Part shown: positions 7,644 through 10,372 of the stretch, in pieces | How positions within the stretch are numbered: position 1 is the stretch's first letter | Layout of the letters: each line of letters opens with the position of its first letter | NCBI GenBank assembly: GCA_946480245.1 | Contig: CAMLIZ010000165.1 | Location: forward strand, 1 to 10,372 | Reading direction: 5' to 3' | DNA length: 10,372 bases | Origin: an uncultured Pseudomonadota bacterium | Lineage (GTDB): Bacteria; Pseudomonadota; Gammaproteobacteria; Burkholderiales; Burkholderiaceae | Position numbers and translations under genes: made by a program | Notes under the pieces: generated by a model | The model's database searches: none | What the model saw: only the letters and a program-made list of their open reading frames with translations | Told to the model about the DNA's origin: nothing

Positions 7644-7682
7644 CCTGCCGGGCTTACAGCTGCCGTGCTACCGTGGCCGCGC

Positions 7683-8024
7683 ATGTTTTCCGACGACAGC
7701 CAGATCAACGTTCCGCCCGCCTTCGTGGCGCTGTTCGTGCCGCCCGGCCGCATCAAGCCGACCGCCTCGCGCGAGGAGATCGCGCAGCGCTATGAGCTCT
7801 GCGAGGACCTGGCGAGCGCGCTCACCGAGCAGGCGCGCACCATCCTGTGGGAGCTCGGCGTGACCGAGCAGGACGTGCTGCTGCGCGTCCACGGCGGCCT
7901 GGCCGGCGCGGCGTCGGGCCTGAGCGCACCCGAGGCGCAGTGGGTGGTGCGGCGCACCGCCGAGCTGCTGGAGTGGCCGCAGCCCGAGCTGCCGGAATCG
8001 AGCGAGCCGCCCGCGGCCGGGTGA
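7683..8024 (+). CDS. Small conserved protein of unknown function
   Basis: The 113-residue acidic cytoplasmic protein begins MFSDDSQINVPPAFVALFVP and continues with TASREEIAQRYELCEDLASAL and a helical middle (EQARTILWELGVTEQDVLLR), then a WVVRRTAELLEW stretch and a proline-rich acidic tail. From memory, close relatives are widespread in Burkholderiales and often carry the label 'ATPase with chaperone activity'. No Walker A or B motif is visible here, so I would not accept that label. It has no signal peptide or membrane segment. The ATG at 7683 has no Shine-Dalgarno; TGC-TACCGT (7666-7674) resembles an extended -10 box just before it. It is divergent from the HTH gene and ends three bases from the convergent rlpA-like gene. 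Confidence 0.78.
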   Translation: MFSDDSQINVPPAFVALFVPPGRIKPTASREEIAQRYELCEDLASALTEQARTILWELGVTEQDVLLRVHGGLAGAASGLSAPEAQWVVRRTAELLEWPQPELPESSEPPAAG

Positions 8025-8027
8025 GCC

Positions 8028-8534
8028 TCAGCGCGGGCCGGGCTCGGCCACGTCACGCGCACCGGCGCCCAGCTTGACGCTGCCGTCCGGCTGCGGCACC
8101 ACGATCGGCGCCACCTCCACCTTGGCCACGCCCTCCTTGCGGTCGATGCCCAGCTGGCGCGCCGTGGCGGGCGACACGTCGATGATGCGGCCCTTCACAT
8201 ACGGCCCGCGGTCTTCGATGGTCACCGTGGTGCTGCGGCCGTTTTCCAGGTTGGTGACGCGCGCGGTGGTGCCCAGCGGCAGCGTCTTGCTGGCGGCGTT
8301 GTCGTCCTGCGGGTCCATCGCCTCGCCGTTGGCCATGGTGCGGCCGGCAAAGCGGTGGCTGTAGAACGAGGCCTTGCCGACGCGGGGACGGCCGCTGTGG
8401 TCCACCGGTTTCTGCGCGGGGGCGGAGGCCGCCGCCTCGTGTGCGGCCCCGCGGGGCGCCGCGCCGGCGGGCAGGCCGCCCCACGCGGTGGCGAGCAAGG
8501 CGACGCAGTAGCGGATGACGAGCGAGTGGTGCAC
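8028..8534 (-). CDS. Secreted RlpA-like double-psi beta-barrel protein
   Basis: The 168-residue protein starts at a GTG (8534), chosen because no in-frame ATG lies upstream within reach and AGGGA (8540-8544) sits five bases before it. Residues 1-26 form a signal peptide (VALLATAWGGLPAGAA); Cys10 is not in a convincing lipobox, so it is probably periplasmic rather than a lipoprotein. Residues 52-126 are the RlpA-like DPBB domain: GKASFYSHRFAGRTMANGE, NAASKTLPLGTTARVTNL, ENGRSTTVTIEDRGPYVKGR, IIDVSPATARQLGI. Glu71 and Asp108 are present, but the AAH of classical RlpA is AAS (Ser82). There is no SPOR domain, which E. coli and Pseudomonas RlpA have. RlpA of P. aeruginosa is a septal lytic transglycosylase acting on naked glycan; whether this short form is active is doubtful. 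No gene symbol is assigned for that reason. Confidence 0.88.
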   Translation of the reverse strand: MHHSLVIRYCVALLATAWGGLPAGAAPRGAAHEAAASAPAQKPVDHSGRPRVGKASFYSHRFAGRTMANGEAMDPQDDNAASKTLPLGTTARVTNLENGRSTTVTIEDRGPYVKGRIIDVSPATARQLGIDRKEGVAKVEVAPIVVPQPDGSVKLGAGARDVAEPGPR

Positions 8535-8642
8535 GGGGGTCCCTGGCGTGGCGAGGCTGGTGTCAGGATGCCCAACCGCGCGGCCCGCCGCTGTCGGACG
8601 GTGGCGCGGCCGCCCGTCAGGCGCGGCCGACGCGCAGCGTGT
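8535..8642. other. Intergenic region upstream of the rlpA-like gene
   Basis: This 108-bp gap separates the purT stop from the GTG start of the rlpA-like gene. It holds the AGGGA ribosome site (8540-8544) and three direct copies of GCGCGGCC (8578-8585, 8604-8611, 8621-8628). No convincing hairpin followed by a T-run and no clear promoter was found. The repeats are plausible by chance at this base composition. Confidence 0.5.
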
Positions 8643-9848
8643 TCAGCCCGCGCGTGGCTTTACCTTCGCGGCCGCGCGCTGGGCCTTGGCGCGCGCCGCG
8701 TCGACATCGGCGTCGAACGCCAGTGCCACGCCCATGCGGCGCTTCACGAAGCTCTCCGGCTTGCCGAACAGGCGCAGTTCCGTGCCCGGCTCGCTCAATG
8801 CGTCGGCCACACCGTCGAACACGATGCCCCTGGCTTCCACGCCGCCGTAGATCACGGCGCTGGCGCCGGGGCTCTTGAGCGCCGTGCTCACCGGCAGGCC
8901 GAGGATGGCGCGCGCGTGCAGCTCGAACTCGTTCTGCCACTGCGTGATCATCGTCACCATGCCCGTGTCATGCGGGCGCGGGCTGACCTCGCTGAACCAC
9001 ACCTGCTCGCCCTTGACGAACAGCTCCACGCCGAAGATGCCCTGGCCGCCGAGGTCGTCGGTCACGGTCTTGGCGATGGCCTGGGCTCGCTGCAGCGCGG
9101 CCGGGCGCATCGGGTGCGGCTGCCAGCTTTCCACATAGTCGCCGCTCACCTGCAGGTGTCCGATCGGCTCGCAGAAGTGCGTTTGCACCTGGCCGTCGGC
9201 GCCCAGCGCGCGCACGGTGAGCAAGGTGATCTCGTAGTCGAAGTCGATGAAGCCTTCGACGATCACGCGGCCGGGGCCGACGCGGCCGCCGCTCATCGCG
9301 TAGTCCCACGCGGTGCGCACGTCGGCCGGGCCGTCGATCTTGCTCTGGCCCTTGCCGGAGCTGCTCATCACCGGCTTCACGATGCAGGGGTAGCCGATGC
9401 CGGCGTCGATGGCGGCCTGCAGCTCGTCCAGCGAGTCGCAGAAACGGTATGGGCTGGTGGGCAGCTGCAAGGTCTCGGCGGCCAGGCGGCGGATGCCTTC
9501 GCGGTCCATCGTCAGGCGCGCGGCGCGCGCGGTGGGGATCACGCGCACCACGCCTTCGGCCTCCAGCGCCTGCAGCTCGGCGGTGGCGATGGCCTCGATC
9601 TCGGGCACCACCAGGTCGGGCTTTTCAGCCTCGATCAGCGCGCGCAGCTGCGCGGCGTCGCTCATCGTGATGGTCCGTGCGTGGTGCGCCACCTGCTGGC
9701 CCGGCGCATGCTCGTAGCGGTCCACCGCGATGGTCTCCACGCCCAGGCGCTGCAGCGCGATCAGCACTTCCTTGCCGAGCTCGCCGCTGCCGAGCAGCAT
9801 CACGCGGGTGGCGGAAGGGGAGAGCGGGGTTCCGAGGGTGACGGTCAT
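8643..9848 (-). CDS. purT: Formate-dependent phosphoribosylglycinamide formyltransferase (GAR transformylase 2)
   Basis: This 401-residue protein matches PurT over its full length (E. coli PurT is about 392). PurT is an ATP-grasp enzyme that joins formate and GAR using ATP in step 3 of purine synthesis, a folate-free alternative to PurN. Visible landmarks are the N-terminal [10 protein letters not shown] with [14 protein letters not shown], the [11 protein letters not shown] segment, the ATP-grasp [17 protein letters not shown] loop (near 158-174), [29 protein letters not shown] and [16 protein letters not shown] with the metal-binding Glu, and the C-terminal [20 protein letters not shown]. 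All core motifs are intact. The first 12 residues are a short extension. The ATG at 9848 has no Shine-Dalgarno and a GC-rich hairpin ends four bases upstream. It follows the chemotaxis gene on the same strand after 51 bases. Confidence 0.97.
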   Translation of the reverse strand: MTVTLGTPLSPSATRVMLLGSGELGKEVLIALQRLGVETIAVDRYEHAPGQQVAHHARTITMSDAAQLRALIEAEKPDLVVPEIEAIATAELQALEAEGVVRVIPTARAARLTMDREGIRRLAAETLQLPTSPYRFCDSLDELQAAIDAGIGYPCIVKPVMSSSGKGQSKIDGPADVRTAWDYAMSGGRVGPGRVIVEGFIDFDYEITLLTVRALGADGQVQTHFCEPIGHLQVSGDYVESWQPHPMRPAALQRAQAIAKTVTDDLGGQGIFGVELFVKGEQVWFSEVSPRPHDTGMVTMITQWQNEFELHARAILGLPVSTALKSPGASAVIYGGVEARGIVFDGVADALSEPGTELRLFGKPESFVKRRMGVALAFDADVDAARAKAQRAAAKVKPRAG

Positions 9849-9852
9849 GGCG

Positions 9853-9887
9853 GACAGTGGCGGCGGGTGGTGACGCCCGCCATTGTC
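9853..9887 (-). terminator. GC-rich hairpin between the chemotaxis gene and purT
   Basis: Outer arms 9853-9863 and 9877-9887 can pair over 11 positions with one A-C mismatch in minus-strand RNA. A competing perfect stem pairs 9862-9867 (GGCGGG) with 9876-9881 (CCCGCC) around an 8-base loop. No T-run follows, so it is not a standard intrinsic terminator. It could end the chemotaxis transcript, or fold over the purT leader, since it lies only four bases before the purT ATG. Confidence 0.4.
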
Positions 9888-9899
9888 CTCGCGCCGGCC

Positions 9900-10372
9900 T
9901 CAGGCCGTGGCCAGCCTGAACACTGCCACCGCCTGCACCAGCTTCTGCGCCTGCTGCTTCAGGCTGTCGGAGGCGGCTGCGCTTTCTTCCACCAGCGCGG
10001 CGTTCTGCTGCGTCACCTGGTCGAGCTGGCACACCGCGTTGCTCACCTGGCCGATGCCGCTGGTCTGCTCGTGGCTGGCGGCGCTGATCTCGCCGATCAG
10101 GTCGCTCACGCGGCGCACCTGGGCCACGATCTCCTCCATCGTGCGGCCGGCATCGGTGACCAGGCCGGTGCCGGCCTCCACCTTGCCCACGCTGGCCTCG
10201 ATCAGCGCCTTGATCTCCTTGGCCGCCTGCGCCGAGCGCTGCGCCAGCGCGCGCACCTCGCTGGCCACCACCGCGAAGCCGCGACCCTGCTCGCCGGCAC
10301 GCGCGGCTTCCACCGCGGCATTGAGCGCCAGGATGTTGGTCTGGAACGCGATGCCGTCGATCACGCCGATGA
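9900..10372 (-). CDS. Methyl-accepting chemotaxis protein, C-terminal signalling domain (5' part beyond right edge)
   Basis: The frame is open to the window edge and ends at the TGA at 9900-9902, giving about 157 visible residues. They start in the highly conserved hairpin tip, [20 protein letters not shown] followed by [24 protein letters not shown], which binds CheA and CheW. They continue down the returning coiled-coil arm ([19 protein letters not shown] to [20 protein letters not shown] and [20 protein letters not shown]), including the second methylation-helix region. The chain ends VAVFRLATA without a CheR/CheB-tethering NWETF-type pentapeptide. Sensor, membrane segments and HAMP would lie outside the window, so the signal is unknown. 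The internal GTG at 10364 is not the start. It is the gene upstream of purT on the same strand. Confidence 0.95.
   Translation of the reverse strand, partial: IGVIDGIAFQTNILALNAAVEAARAGEQGRGFAVVASEVRALAQRSAQAAKEIKALIEASVGKVEAGTGLVTDAGRTMEEIVAQVRRVSDLIGEISAASHEQTSGIGQVSNAVCQLDQVTQQNAALVEESAAASDSLKQQAQKLVQAVAVFRLATA

Noticed and set aside
7186..8024. HTH gene and small gene as a toxin-antitoxin pair
   Set aside because: They are divergent rather than co-transcribed and overlapping, and neither resembles a known toxin; the HTH protein looks like a stand-alone regulator.
7683..8024. Annotation as an ATPase chaperone
   Set aside because: That label exists on relatives as I recall, but no Walker A or B motif or AAA feature is visible in these 113 residues.
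8578..8628. Three GCGCGGCC direct repeats as iterons or a regulatory array
   Set aside because: Spacing is irregular (26 and 17 bases) and an all-GC 8-mer is expected often at this base composition.

Overview
The window is about 70% G+C. It carries short, tightly packed genes with frequent start/stop overlaps, and its proteins look like those of Burkholderiales (Betaproteobacteria, perhaps a Rhizobacter/Methylibium/Leptothrix-like lineage; this is inferred from protein resemblance only). I see no mobile elements, RNA genes, CRISPR arrays or phage genes. It is a chromosomal stretch rich in regulator-plus-enzyme cassettes.

Left to right: (1) the N-terminal part of a DHA2-type MFS exporter (minus strand, running off the left edge), divergent from a LysR-type regulator at 578-1486; their shared 129-bp gap holds a run of GTGCAG/CTGCAC half-sites. 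(2) A four-gene minus-strand operon in which every junction overlaps: AraC-type regulator (3202-4146), class II aldolase/adducin-like protein (2456-3205), small exported protein of unknown function (1956-2456) and GFA-family zinc protein (1493-1963). (3) Divergent from that operon, an aldo/keto reductase (4286-5287). Together, (2) and (3) look like a regulated carbonyl/aldehyde-metabolism locus. (4) A TetR regulator (6502-7119) followed after one base by an FAD-dependent monooxygenase (5295-6500), with a clear palindromic operator sitting inside the tetR promoter. (5) A coiled-coil plus HTH DNA-binding protein (7186-7629) divergent from a small conserved protein (7683-8024). (6) A secreted RlpA-like double-psi beta-barrel protein (8028-8534), then purT (8643-9848), then the C-terminal signalling domain of a methyl-accepting chemotaxis protein (9900 to the right edge).

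Three of the four regulators sit beside the enzyme or transporter they probably control: LysR/MFS and AraC/AKR as divergent pairs, TetR/FAD enzyme as a co-directional operon. Several genes lack a Shine-Dalgarno sequence but have a -10-like hexamer 5-8 bases before the ATG, which suggests leaderless transcripts. No gene-free stretch exceeds 140 bases. Nothing here is a clear new defence or mobile system. The most interesting items are the overlapping aldehyde-type operon with its unknown exported protein, the operator placement at tetR, and the RlpA-like protein lacking the usual histidine.
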